Assembly: GCA_032718475.1 (NCBI GenBank)
Contig: JAUCBJ010005134.1
Span: forward strand, 1 to 37,500
Length of the DNA stretch: 37,500 nt
Direction of reading: 5' to 3'
Origin: Nemertoderma westbladi
Taxonomy: Eukaryota > Xenacoelomorpha > Nemertodermatida > Nemertodermatidae
In this document: one piece after another, positions 10,355 through 20,166 of the stretch
Layout: every line of letters begins with the position of its first letter
How positions within the stretch are numbered: position 1 is the stretch's first letter
The notes under the pieces: generated by a model
The model's input: the letters and a program-made list of their open reading frames with translations, nothing else
The model's database searches: none
What the model was told of the DNA's origin: nothing
Made by a program: the position numbers and the translations under genes

Positions 10355-10810
10355 AATACCAGCAGCCACATAAAAATGTTTATCATATTATTCATATTCA
10401 ATAAAAAGAAACAAGTGTCCCTTCTATTATTTATAATATAGACATTCATATATCTGTAGCACTGTAGGAAGTTGTAAAAGCAAAACACTATTCTTTTACT
10501 TTATTATTCATTATTTTTGTTTTTGACAAAATTTTTTTAGTTTGTTATTGGGAAAAATTGTACATTTTTATACAATTTTACAAATTTTAAGCTATACAGG
10601 GAATATAAATTCAGTAGCAAATCCCGAAAACTCCCCATATTTTTTTCATGGGGATTTTCCATCGCGATCCCGATTTTCGGGATCGAGATCGCGCTGCAAC
10701 ACTAGTATACCACTATACCAGTATCTGTAGAGTCAAATCGTATTTCTTACAGTACATGATATTTGTGCTACTCAGAGGTCTTACACAATTACTGAAGACC
10801 AGCAGGTATA
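10355..10810. other. AT-rich non-coding sequence with the right hAT-like end
   Basis: Very AT-rich from 10380 to 10640. Near 10650-10703 lies CATGGGGATTTTCCATCGCG and GATCCCGATTTTCGGGATC (a palindromic stretch), ending GCTGCAACACT, the inverted counterpart of the motif at 7156. No coding signal. Confidence 0.5.
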
Positions 10811-10818
10811 CTACTGAC
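10811..10818. repeat. hAT target-site duplication, left (CTACTGAC)
   Basis: CTACTGAC directly precedes TAGGGATGT and is repeated exactly at 11291-11298. Confidence 0.9.
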
Positions 10819-11290
10819 TAGGGATGTGGAAAATGTCCGCATCCGCGGATATCCGCATGATATTTCGCATCCGCATTCGCAACCATGACATGCGGATGTT
10901 ACATACACTATCTAAGCTTCGTGTCTGCGCATATCCAACAATAACCACTCAATTAAAAAAATTTCACATTTCTTTTTTATCTTAAACTTTTTTTGGTTTT
11001 TATCTTTAAAATTATTAAAATATAAAATAATCAAAATTATTTATTTCTAGATAACAACTTGGCAGAAGTAAATGCATTATGCTGGTGTATTAAGAATAAG
11101 CACTGGTAGGAATAATTTTGTTTGATATATTATTGTTAGATTATTGGGAATGAATAGGCCTATTACTAGAAGATTAGAATATTAAAATGCTGGTGTAATC
11201 TGTATGTAGAAGGGAGGCTAGACAAAAATAAATATTTAATAGACATCCGCATCCACGGATATCAAAAATATGACATTCGCAACATCCCTA
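10819..11290. mobile_element. 472-bp non-autonomous hAT element (MITE)
   Basis: The left end is TAGGGATGTGGAAAATGTCC and the reverse complement of the right end is TAGGGATGTTGCGAATGTC, imperfect terminal inverted repeats. An exact 8-bp duplication (CTACTGAC) sits on both sides; 8 bp is the hAT size. Subterminal repeats of the type CCGCATCCGCGGATATCC lie near both ends (10837 onward, and CATCCGCATCCACGGATATC near 11243). The interior is AT-rich and non-coding, so it would depend on a transposase elsewhere. Confidence 0.9.
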
Positions 11291-11298
11291 CTACTGAC
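11291..11298. repeat. hAT target-site duplication, right (CTACTGAC)
   Basis: Exact copy of 10811-10818, directly after ACATCCCTA. Confidence 0.9.
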
Positions 11299-11446
11299 CG
11301 ACCACAACGATTAATTAACATTGTAGTATGGTGACAATAAGATGCCACTGTCGTAAAACTACCTAGCAGCAAAGCGAAAATTGCTGTAAATAAAATACGC
11401 ATATTTAATTTATTTAGAGCCAATCAATAACAGTTTTATCAGTCAA

Positions 11447-11470
11447 CCCCCCCCCCCCCCCCCCCCCCCC
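11447..11470. repeat. C24 homopolymer
   Basis: 24 consecutive C on the plus strand, 44 bp from the tetraspanin donor at 11515. One of several such tracts in the window. Confidence 0.97.
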
Positions 11471-11514
11471 ATCTCCTCCTCATCCACCGGTATATAGCAT
11501 AGGTACTTACTTAC

Positions 11515-11662
11515 CGACAAGGAAGGCAACTACACCGACGGCGATGAGAATGTAAGAAGCGCTCTGAAATGTGGAAATATCAACCTCTGGAATATTGTCT
11601 AGAACCGAGGTGGATTTAGTGATAATCAGAATACCCAGTACCAATAGAGCCAATCCGCACAA
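11515..11662 (-). CDS. Tetraspanin gene, TM1-TM2 exon
   Basis: A 148-bp exon on the minus strand, entered in phase 0 and left in phase 1. It begins LCGLALLVLGI (TM1, the classic LxGLALLxLGI), continues through a short extracellular loop (TKSTSVLDNIPEVD) and TM2 (ASYILIAVGVVAFLVG), and ends at G/GTAAGT. Exon phases along the gene (0,1,0,0,0,0) match those I know as conserved in animal tetraspanins. The upstream exon with the start codon and N-terminal cysteines was not found between here and the LTR element at 16.9 kb, and may lie further right or outside the window. Confidence 0.93.
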
Positions 11663-12465
11663 CTGAATAACATAAATAATATATATACCCGTATATGTAT
11701 ACGTGTGTGTATAGTGTACATAGCAGAGGAATGTATATAGGTGACGGGATGGGGATATGAATAGGTACCGGCACCGGTATTCTGAGTACCAGTACTGTAG
11801 TTTCCTCTTGGGAGTAGTTATATAACTGTGTACTGTATAGTTCTGGGGGGACCGCACTGGAAATAAATCGTCACACTTTGTGCGCCATCCCAATAGGCCA
11901 ATAGGCCGAGTAATGTCCGAAATTCCACAAAATTTATTAGATTAGAGCCTCATGACTTAGGGTTAGGGTTCAATTACTGCTTTAATCAGTTAATTAGGGT
12001 TTGGGGTGCCACTATTGTAACCTGAGAGGCCCAGCGCCAGCACGAGAAGGTGAAAATTACTGTAAGTCAGCAAGTCGTGTGAACCAAATTAATTATTCCA
12101 GCTGAAAGACCAAGACACAGACTTTTTTTATTTGTGCTGGCGCTGCCAGGCTGCCGGTAAGCCTACCCTACGTCCCTACTGCCCTACCCAGCTACACCTA
12201 CAATCGTACAGTACCTACCGGAACCGGCACAGGCCTAAACTTACCCAGAAGATTAAGTTGAAACCGAACATCAAATACTTGCAACATTTCATTCCACAAC
12301 CTTCCATTTTGCAGAATTTATAGTGATTGACTGATTGATTATGATTAACGTAGAGAAGAGGTTAAATTATAAAATAAAACTGTAAAACAAAGACAGAACT
12401 GCAGTAAGAAATAATGTACCGGTACAGGTAATGATTTAGTTGGACTGTTGGAGGCCTAGGAACAG
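11663..12465. other. Non-coding intron sequence
   Basis: No exon or known repeat recognised. Contains TTAGGGTTAGGG (two telomere-like units only, near 11958) and scattered TACCGG motifs. Confidence 0.5.
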
Positions 12466-12469
12466 GCAA

Positions 12470-14180
12470 CAGGGGACTTCACACCTGCCGAACTCCAAAG
12501 AAGCATTAAAAGCATGTCCAATAATAAAGCGAATGGATTAGATGAAATCCCAGCGGAGGTATGGAAAACCTGAGTGCTAAACAGACCATTATTGAATGTT
12601 TGCAACCGGATGTTAAAAGGGGAAAAGCCACCACCAATTTGGACTAAAGGTCAACTAAAGCCGCTCCCCAAGAAAGGAGACCTCGGCATACCAACAAACT
12701 ATCGTGGGATCTGTCTGCTTGTGGTAGCTGCCAAAATATACAATAAAATGATTCTATATAGGATTAGACCTCACATAGAGAAACTACTGCGTAAGAGCCA
12801 AAACGGATTTCGGCCAAGTAGATCAACAATAGCTCAGATACTTGCACTACGGAGACTGATTGAAGGAATTAAGTCAAATAATCTCCCCGCAGTCATGACT
12901 TTTGTGGATTTCAAGAAGGCATTCGACTCCATCCATAGAGGTAAAATGCTTGAAATCCTAAGAGCTTATGTAATACCAGAAGTAATTGTTGCATGTTGCT
13001 GGCATTGGATTGTTATATTGTGACACAGAAGCGCAGGTCAGCAGGTAGGTACTCTCACCAGATGGTGAAACTGAGTTTTCTCAATCCTGGCTGGCGTATT
13101 GCAAGGTGACACATTAGCACCATTACTATTGTAATTGTGCTGAAATATGCAATGAGGACGGCCACAAAAGGTGAAGATCTGGGATTCACACTTCAAGAAC
13201 GCAGAAGTAGTAGATATCCGGCAACTACAGTCACAGACACCGACTTTGCGGATGACATCGCCCTGCTCTCTAATACGCTAGCAGATGCACAGCTTCTACT
13301 AAATAAAGTGGAGAGGGCTGCTAAGGAGGTTGGATTGCATATAAATGCTACGAAGACTGAATTCATGACCTTTAATGTTGATGGAAACTTCAGAACTTGA
13401 CAACCATTGATAATACTGTAATAATCAACTAACAGGACTAAGGAAGGTCGATGACTTCCAGTACCTGAGTACCTTGGATCATGGTTAGAGAGTAGCAAAA
13501 AGTACATAGAAGTTGGAAGTTAGGAAAGCAAAGGTTTGGGTAGCTCTATCAAAAATGGATACCATCTGGAAATCAAATCTCTCCAGGCACCTGACTGCCT
13601 GAAGACTAAGTTCTTTCGAGCCACAGTGCAGCAGTGGAAAGTCAGAAAGTGTATTTTTATGCGGGGGTGGACCCTGAGACCTGGACACTGACTAAATCAC
13701 TTAAACAACGAATTGATGGTTGCTACACAAGCAGACAAGACTACTACTAAGGCAAGGGCAGCCCTAAACATCAGCTGGAGACAACACATGACAAACGCCG
13801 AGCTTTATGGCAGTATGGCAGGCAGGCAGGTATGGTACAATACCACCTGTATCAAGATCAACCACCCCCCGTCTGTCCGTGCAGCCGTCTGGCCGTTAAC
13901 GCAGGCAGATTAAGATTCCAGGATTCAGTGGGCACTGCCTGACTGCTGGCGAAGTAAAGACGAGGTCATACTGTCATACCAGATCTACTTCTCTGGCAAC
14001 CAACTCATGGAAAGCGTAGTCGTGGACGACCGGCCATAACATAGGCCTATACCGGCTGACCGGTATAGATCAACTTGAAAGGGATAGGCTGATAGGCCTA
14101 CTGAACTTGGGAGAAACGAAATTGCGACAACTATGGAGAATCAGGAAGCCTGGCAGCCTGGAAGGATCTCATTTCCCTGT
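12470..14180 (+). pseudogene. LINE B: second, heavily decayed non-LTR retrotransposon
   Basis: The RT region is readable in pieces: LQRSIKSMSNNKANGLD then a stop near 12571; an open 149-codon stretch (12574-13023) with NYRGICLL, QNGFRPSRST, FVDFKKAFDSIHRGK; then, after damage, TDTDFADDIALLSN (13230-13280) and VGLHINATKTEF to 13400. Traces of the C-terminal region continue: KAKVWVAL near 13528, a stretch resembling LWQP-HGK near 14000, ending near 14180. It is related to LINE A but clearly divergent, with many stops and shifts. No endonuclease domain seen. Confidence 0.85.
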
Positions 14181-14961
14181 CCGAGTTCGCTCGACCTAGT
14201 AGTGAGTAGTAGTACTGTAGTAGGCCTAGTACTGTAGTAGTTGGAGGCCTAGTGCCTAGTGCCTAGGTACCGTACCTGCGTACCGGCTGACCGGGCAGCC
14301 GGGTAGCGCATAGACAGATAGACTCTGAGACTGGGGTTTGACTAAATACTGAAATACGCCACTTGCCACTGACAGACTGACCAGCTGACCTGACTGCCTG
14401 ACAACAAAAGACACAAACCGACAGCAGACATGCAGGGGCGGATCCAATCCTTCCTTGTTCTTCATTCTGTCATTCTTCCTGTGAAAAAACATTAGTAACT
14501 ACCTTTCAGCCTTTGCTGCTCAACTGCCAGACAGCCAGACCGCTAAAGACTGCAGTTAGAAAGTTCTAGGCAGCTAGGCCTATATCCTGATATCCGTAGC
14601 ATTTTCTAGTATTTCACTACACTGGCTGACTGGCAGACTGGACTGCAGGGACTGGACTGAACAACCTACGGTCTGACGGTCTGACAGTACAGCAGTACGC
14701 AGTACAGCAGTAGGCCTGGTAGGCCCTTTAACAGTACTGCAGTATAACAGTATAATATATTATAAGATATATAAGAATATAAGTTATATTATTAATATAT
14801 AATATATTATATTATAATATATATTGTAAGAAGGTACCGGTATCAGGGTATGTCAGTATGTATAGGTATGTAGGTGTAGGGTAGGCCTACTTAGGTATAT
14901 GACTTCACTATCTTAGCCCCATACCGTACCGGTATCTCTTTATTAGGGGGGTGTGTGTCAG

Positions 14962-14983
14962 CCCCCCCCCCCCCCCCCCCCCC
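14962..14983. repeat. C22 homopolymer
   Basis: 22 consecutive C on the plus strand. Confidence 0.97.
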
Positions 14984-15249
14984 TCAGGTCAAATTTTCGT
15001 TTTTGTTTTTTTATTTCATACAGAGTAGAATTTAATGAGGATTTCAAATCTGGAAACGGCTTAGCGAGATCTCTTTTACTTCTCGAGTAATGGCTGGTTT
15101 TCCGTCTATATGTCTGTCTATGTCTGTCCATCGAAATATTAAAAAGAGCATAAAATAAGCAATCTGAAATGTTTGCTGTTGGGATTTGCCTTACTGTTGA
15201 TGTCTGTTTTCATGTTTGGAATTATATCTAATCACTATGTCTGTATTTC

Positions 15250-15302
15250 AGTCTGTCTCTCAGTTTGTCTGTCTGTCTGTTTTGTATGTCTGTCTGTCTG
15301 TC
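15250..15302. repeat. TCTG microsatellite cluster
   Basis: Interrupted runs of TCTG (GTCTGTCTGTCTG and similar). Short TCTG runs also occur at 23672-23688 and near 35325. Confidence 0.85.
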
Positions 15303-15639
15303 AACGTGTCCGTCAAATTTTAATTAACATATATTTAATAGACATTTGTGAGTTTTGTATTACATATTGAACAGTAGTTGTCTAATGGACTAGTTGTCTA
15401 CTAGTAATAAAAATGTGAACCATCATATAGCAATAGCGGGTATAATAATAATTGTGGGGAACAACCATAAACTTATTTTGTACTTTGTACTTTGTATAAT
15501 TATTATTAGTATATATTTTGTATAATTACTACTACCGGTGCTAATCGGCCTGCTGCATTGCAGGCCGCACATTGAGAAGCTACAGTATGTTGGCTTAACA
15601 ATAAATTTTTGCAACCACCGTGCAGTCCACAATTGGCAT

Positions 15640-15812
15640 GCTGTAGCCTGTGTGCATGATGCAACGTGCATTAAGAATGATATGCCGGCTTATCGACGAA
15701 ATTGCGACGCCACAACTACCTATCCCCAATGACTTTCACGATATTATCGGCATCTTCAAGACCAGTGAACTTTAAGAGACGTCTCAAGAAAGTCCTGGGC
15801 TGTACAGCTTGT
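15640..15812 (-). mobile_element. Second inverted 3' stub of LINE A family
   Basis: The minus strand reads GACTTTCTTGAGACG, TTAAAGTTCACTGGTCTTGA, GTCATTGGGGATAGG and CATTCTTAATGCA, matching the last part and 3' end of LINE A (9580-9735). The 3' region adds GTTGCATCATGC, resembling CTGCAATGCAGCATGC after LINE A, so it helps define the LINE 3' UTR. Confidence 0.8.
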
Positions 15813-16939
15813 TTATGTTCTCCATGATCTGATACACAGCGCAAAATATTGTGCAAAAGCTTGTTCTCACTGTGAAAGCAATGTCCTGCGCAGCGGAGGC
15901 GGTTTTTATACTCCCATATATAGGAGTACTGGTTCTACTACAGTATACCGCTGCTTTGAATAATCGAACATAACTTTCCGACGTCTTCTACAGTATGTGA
16001 CTTCCAAATCCTGGACTGCATCACAGTATGGGATAAACAAGTATATAATGCCTGTAACTTATGTTAAATATTGTCTTCTAGAAATTAAACCCCCAGTTTA
16101 TCTTGCTTTACTCGGTATTTGTTGCAACAAGTCATATTGTCATAACTAAAGTCATATTCTTTATTTCTTGTGTAGGCCTAGGCCCTACTGTATAATACTA
16201 CATTATACACATATTGTAGTCATCATGGAGGAAACTAATACTATATGTGAATATTTAATCCGTTTATGTTGTTATCATGTTATGGTCAGTAATCTCACCC
16301 GCTATTATTATACAGTATGACTAGCGTGTCTTCCGTGGTATAAGGGTGCATACTGTACAGTACAGTACACAGCCTGTGTGTTATGGTGATGTGCACCGAC
16401 AAAAGGGATGTATCCATTGCGAATGGCGATGAGGTGTCATGTTGAACATCAGAAATACAGTATATGCCTATAGGTCAGACACATTCCTATTTGGTGGGCT
16501 TGGCGGATCGGTGCTCCACGGGGTATTTTAAAGTCTACAATGTGTGTGTGTACCGGTAGTGAATGAACCGAACACAAACATAGGGGCCCAGTCTGACAGT
16601 AATAAATTGAAGCTGTCCAGACCACATCACAGGAGTCACCAGTGGGTGCCAGAGTGTGTTACTGGTTCAGGATTGATCATTTCGTCCCTTTCATTTTCAA
16701 ACAACCTAAATGACAAAATTGACTTTTCCTGTAAAACAGCATTTTTGATTCTAATTTTGTTTGCAAGTAATACTCCAGGATTTTGGTCTTATTTACTTTT
16801 AAATACATTAAATGTAACGATTTTAAACAAAAACAGTTATGGTATTGGAATTATGTAACATATTAGGTAGGAAACTATGTATAGGGATATAGTTTGTTTC
16901 AAAATAAATTATTACATTTTTTACAATTATTACTCAAAA
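15813..16939. other. Non-coding sequence
   Basis: No exon, repeat or element recognised beyond AT-rich DNA. A 104-codon open frame (16544-16858) has no recognisable features. Confidence 0.5.
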
Positions 16940-16944
16940 AAAGC
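16940..16944. repeat. LTR element target duplication, left (AAAGC)
   Basis: AAAGC directly before the LTR, repeated exactly at 26368-26372. Confidence 0.85.
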
Positions 16945-17596
16945 TGTGACGGGAGTGATGCAGTTCAACTCCCGACCGGTATAGATCGTACGCGTCGCTT
17001 TGTCGCTTGGCTGCTGGACTGAACTGGATAATATCTTTGGCCGAGGCCGATGGAAAACAATGTAGTTCGTTTCTCAGTATTAATGATCACAGCGATAATA
17101 GCACAGTCAGACTGATAATTATGATATAATATATAGCAGTATACTAACAGCAACAATATAAATGACGACGGTCAAAAACTATGCCGGTTTGCAACCGTGA
17201 GGAAATCAACTGACCGGTAATCAGTAATTAGAATGATTATATAACTGACACATATTGGTTTCAGCACTACACTGCTGTGTGGCCTCTGGTACCCAATGGA
17301 AGCGTTCCTATCCTCCCAATCTACTTCCTTGCCAGCTATTGGCTTAACTATTAATTCTCGCCTCGCCACTCCCTCTTGGTGTTACCCCCTGCTGCTAGCC
17401 TCACTAGCTGGTTTGTCCCTCTGAGGTGGTTTGACCTCTCACCTCTCCCTGTGGCTTATGGCGTGTATCGCCCTCCCCCCCCCCCCCCGGTTATGAGGCG
17501 AGATTATTATTGGTAATCTCGCATCGCCAACTATATTGGTAAAATGCCACTAGTCCCATTTTCGGTGGGTGATGTAGGGAATTGAATCCGCTTACA
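16945..17596 (-). repeat. 3' LTR (minus-strand sense)
   Basis: 652 bp, TG...CA. Contains a 9-bp perfect hairpin (17498-17506 with 17514-17522, GCGAGATTA stem) and a C14 tract (17475-17488), both also in the other LTR. A 63-codon minus ORF (start 17156) is conserved in both LTRs, but this follows from LTR identity and no function is claimed. Confidence 0.95.
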
Positions 17597-17605
17597 CTCC
17601 CCCCC
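17597..17605 (-). promoter_or_regulatory. Polypurine tract
   Basis: On the minus strand GGGGGGGAG directly abuts the 3' LTR start TGTAAGCGG. Its position and composition are those of a plus-strand primer, and it fixes the element's orientation. Confidence 0.8.
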
Positions 17606-17634
17606 ATGCTATCTTCCCGGTGAGAAGATAGCAT
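17606..17634. other. Perfect 10-bp hairpin beside the polypurine tract
   Basis: ATGCTATCTT pairs with AAGATAGCAT across a 9-nt loop. Confidence 0.85.
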
Positions 17635-18308
17635 CAACCTTACGTGCGCTTCAATTCCGCTGGAATCCAATCTAATATTGGATGTGGGGTGGAGTTTTCT
17701 TCTCGGGGTCGGCTTTCCAGAGCGGCCCCCATGGGTCTGTTATTACTACCCATCCTTGGTGCAATCGCGAGCTATGTTGCACCAAGGTATCTGGTGTCTC
17801 TGTTTGAGATCATTATCCTCACTCTCCACACAATTTTCCTCAAATTTTCCTCATGGACCTTTGTCCCTTCCTCTCTCACCAGTCCCTTTGGGACTCATCC
17901 TCCTCCATGCTCGCTCCCCAAACTTGAATCGCACTCCTTTCACTTCCTCACACCCCGACATCTCCTCCCCATACTTCCCCCATTCCCCTATGCTCAACCG
18001 ATATATTTTATTCCCATTCTCCATGCCCTCCTGTCAGGCTCCCACATTCTCTTTAGTGCGGCCACACTTGAGAAATGGGATCCGTCTAATGTCTCGTCCT
18101 CCTGTCGTAGTCAATTGGTCCCCAATCCCAGTAGCTAGTTGGAAAAGGTTATATATGACTATATTACTTACAGTGATTATATTCGGTATTAATTAATCAT
18201 TTTTACGTATGTACATACTAATTGCACTTGATTAATTGCACTTAGGAGTCTGTACTCTTTCATACATGTGGTGCCTTCCAGGCACACCCACACCCCTGTT
18301 CTTGAGTT
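17635..18308. other. 3' untranslated part of the LTR element
   Basis: Pyrimidine-rich on the plus strand; open frames of 164 and 172 codons look compositional. Holds a perfect 11-bp hairpin (17754-17764 with 17777-17787, CCTTGGTGCAA stem, 12-nt loop). No domain recognised. Confidence 0.5.
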
Positions 18309-20166
18309 CTAATTCGCTCCTCCCGTCTTCGGAAACCATCTGAGTTCTTTGCCCCTATCGTCATCTTGTCTGGGCCGTTTCCTTCCCTCCTGTTTATCCT
18401 CCTTGAGACTCCTCATCCTTGCTGATACCGTCTTACTAAGCTCCGTCGTTGGTTCTTTGGGTGCAGGTGTTATCAACTCCCGGTATCGCTTTGCAAGTGG
18501 TCCCTCTGAGTGTCCCTCCTGTTTCCCTCTGGTAGTGTCCCACAGGATCATTTTCATCGCCCGCAGCATGTGCTCCGCCAGAAAGTCCCTGAAATTCGAT
18601 TCTATTTTCTGGCGACCATCTGTCTAGGTATCTCTGAGTGTTAATGGCTCCTCCATACGATGCCGCTGTCGCTACCTCCTGATACGTGAATGGTAGTATC
18701 CTTTTAGTAATCTCCTGGTGGGCTTCCGCGTTGATACTAAAGAAGCTCCACTGGAACTCCTGGGCCTTCATCCTTTGTCATGTCATGACTCCAACGTCGG
18801 CCCACTCCTCGAAGATCCGGAACTTCTCCTCGTCGTCCATCCAATTGCACTGGCGCCCAAAGTGGAGTCGGAAGTTGCACTTTGAGCATCGGTTGTGCAG
18901 CCTCGGACATGCACCCATCCTATGGGTCAACTCACGGCAGTAGAGACAGGCCGTCCCCTTTTGGAAATGGTGGGTTAGTCTCCCACAGTAATCGCAGCCC
19001 TGTACCAATGTGTCCCGCTGGTAGGCAAACATCTGGATGCTATGCTCCCAACCCATGTCGATGTCCTCCTCCACCCTCGGCATTGTTTCCCCAAACACTA
19101 CCCGTGGTGCCGTTCCTGGTTGGTCACCCAACCTGATCGTACTCGCCGCGAAATCCATCGCCGGCTCCCCGTGCTCCCAGGCCCGCTTGCTGGGTTTGTA
19201 TAAGAAGGCCCTCGCCCTGCTGGCCGTCACCACTCTCCCACCCACCCAGTCTGTATCCAAGTGGCCGATCCTCACAATCAGTGGCATCGCGCCGAACTCG
19301 TCCTCCTCTTCTTCCCCCGCTGAGGTTGCAATTCTCTCTATCGGCGGCATCGCCCCAAACTCGTCCTCATCTTCCTCTCTCACCGGGAGTGGACCTGAAC
19401 CCAGTAGCCCGGTTGATCCACTATGTCCCTTTCCACCTTTGTACACACCCATGACTTTCCATCCTTCTAACTCCTTCCATCTCTTCCTTCCAACATAGCC
19501 CTCAGAGCCACCTGGGATGGGCATTGCTTGCAATCCCAATGACGACTGTTTTGGTGATTCTTCCATCCATCCCAGTTCGTCCCCCAGAAACTCGCCTGAG
19601 GTCTCCGTTCCCCACCTCAGTTCGTCCAGGTTCTGGGCTTCGAACTCGTATTCCTCTCCCCTTATATCCGTTTCTCTCTCCGCTGTATCCCTCCTTTCTC
19701 TCCTCGCGACCTCCTCCAGTCTCCTCTCCTCGATTCTATCCGCCTCCAGCTTCTTCTACCTCTTGTACGGTGTGTCTACCCCTCTGTCCACTAGGTGCCG
19801 GGTATCAAAGAATACCGACTCGCCCTTCAGCCCCGGGTGGTCTACAAGACCTTAAAAGGCCACCGTAAAGGCTCTCCTGTGATTCAGAGGTGCTCCTGAT
19901 AGTAGAAATGCCGTCGGCTCTCTTCCGATAACCACGGTAAAGAATAGGTTTAATAAACCTATCATTATCCAATCCTCCTGTAAGATATATCTCTTCTGAT
20001 ATATCTTTATCGCTCCCCTTCGGAACTGATATACCTCCTGCTTTCCTGGCCTTGCTCCCCATTTCAGCGAGTTTGCAAGTTCCGCTCTGTATTCCTCCCG
20101 GAACTTGCCCCAGTGTCCATTGGCTTGTGGCAGATGAGCCCCCTCAGTTGGCCCACGGCTCCACAA
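18309..20166 (-). pseudogene. CCHC zinc-knuckle ORF of the LTR element (broken)
   Basis: One reading frame runs on the minus strand from about 20166 to 18600, interrupted only by single in-frame stops near 19855 (TAA), 19757 (TAG) and 18778 (TGA), then shifts frame near 18600 and ends at 18309. The longest open part is 262 codons (19566-18778). It carries two perfect C-x2-C-x4-H-x4-C knuckles (C207-C210-H215-C220 and C227-C230-H235-C240) after a looser C191-C194-H199-C207. Ahead of them are charged coiled-coil-like sequence (KKLEADRIEERRLEE) and a near-tandem duplication of an EFGAMPxIxRI block. CCHC knuckles bind nucleic acid in retroelement nucleocapsids, but here they sit far downstream of the protease. 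The region after the third stop (FSINAEAHQEITKR, INTQRYLDRWSPENRIEF) matches no domain I recognise. Confidence 0.7.

Larger units (their letters stand above)
7156..10703. mobile_element. Candidate hAT-ended composite element
   Basis: The left end reads AGTGTTGCAACGGGATC. The reverse complement of the right end reads AGTGTTGCAGCGCGATC, and about 20 of the first 24 bases agree. Flanking 8-mers are AGTATATT and AGTATACC, a near match of the length hAT elements duplicate. The interior holds no hAT transposase; it holds the inverted 12-bp minisatellites and a LINE fragment. Either one hAT-type unit was invaded by these, or the ends belong to two separate insertions in opposite orientation. The second reading remains quite possible. 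Confidence 0.4.
14181..15639. other. Anonymous repeat-rich DNA
   Basis: No coding signal. Rich in AGGCCTA and TACCGGT words, an AT-only patch (14745-14828), a C22 tract (14962-14983), and TCTG tetranucleotide clusters (15100-15130 and 15250-15302) in a context (CTCGAGTAATGGCTGGTTTTCCGTC) typical of interspersed repeats. Confidence 0.5.

Noticed and set aside
11955-11970. Telomeric repeat TTAGGGTTAGGG
   Set aside because: Only two units; expected by chance in this much sequence.
15555-15590. Plus-strand RPHIEKL peptide resembling LINE B
   Set aside because: Only about 30 bp of similarity; could be chance beside the inverted LINE stub.
16965-17156. 63-codon ORF in both LTRs as an accessory gene
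   Set aside because: Its conservation is explained by LTR identity; no protein features.
17644-18196. Plus-strand ORFs of 164 and 172 codons inside the LTR element
   Set aside because: Pyrimidine-rich sequence opposite to the element's sense; no domain features.
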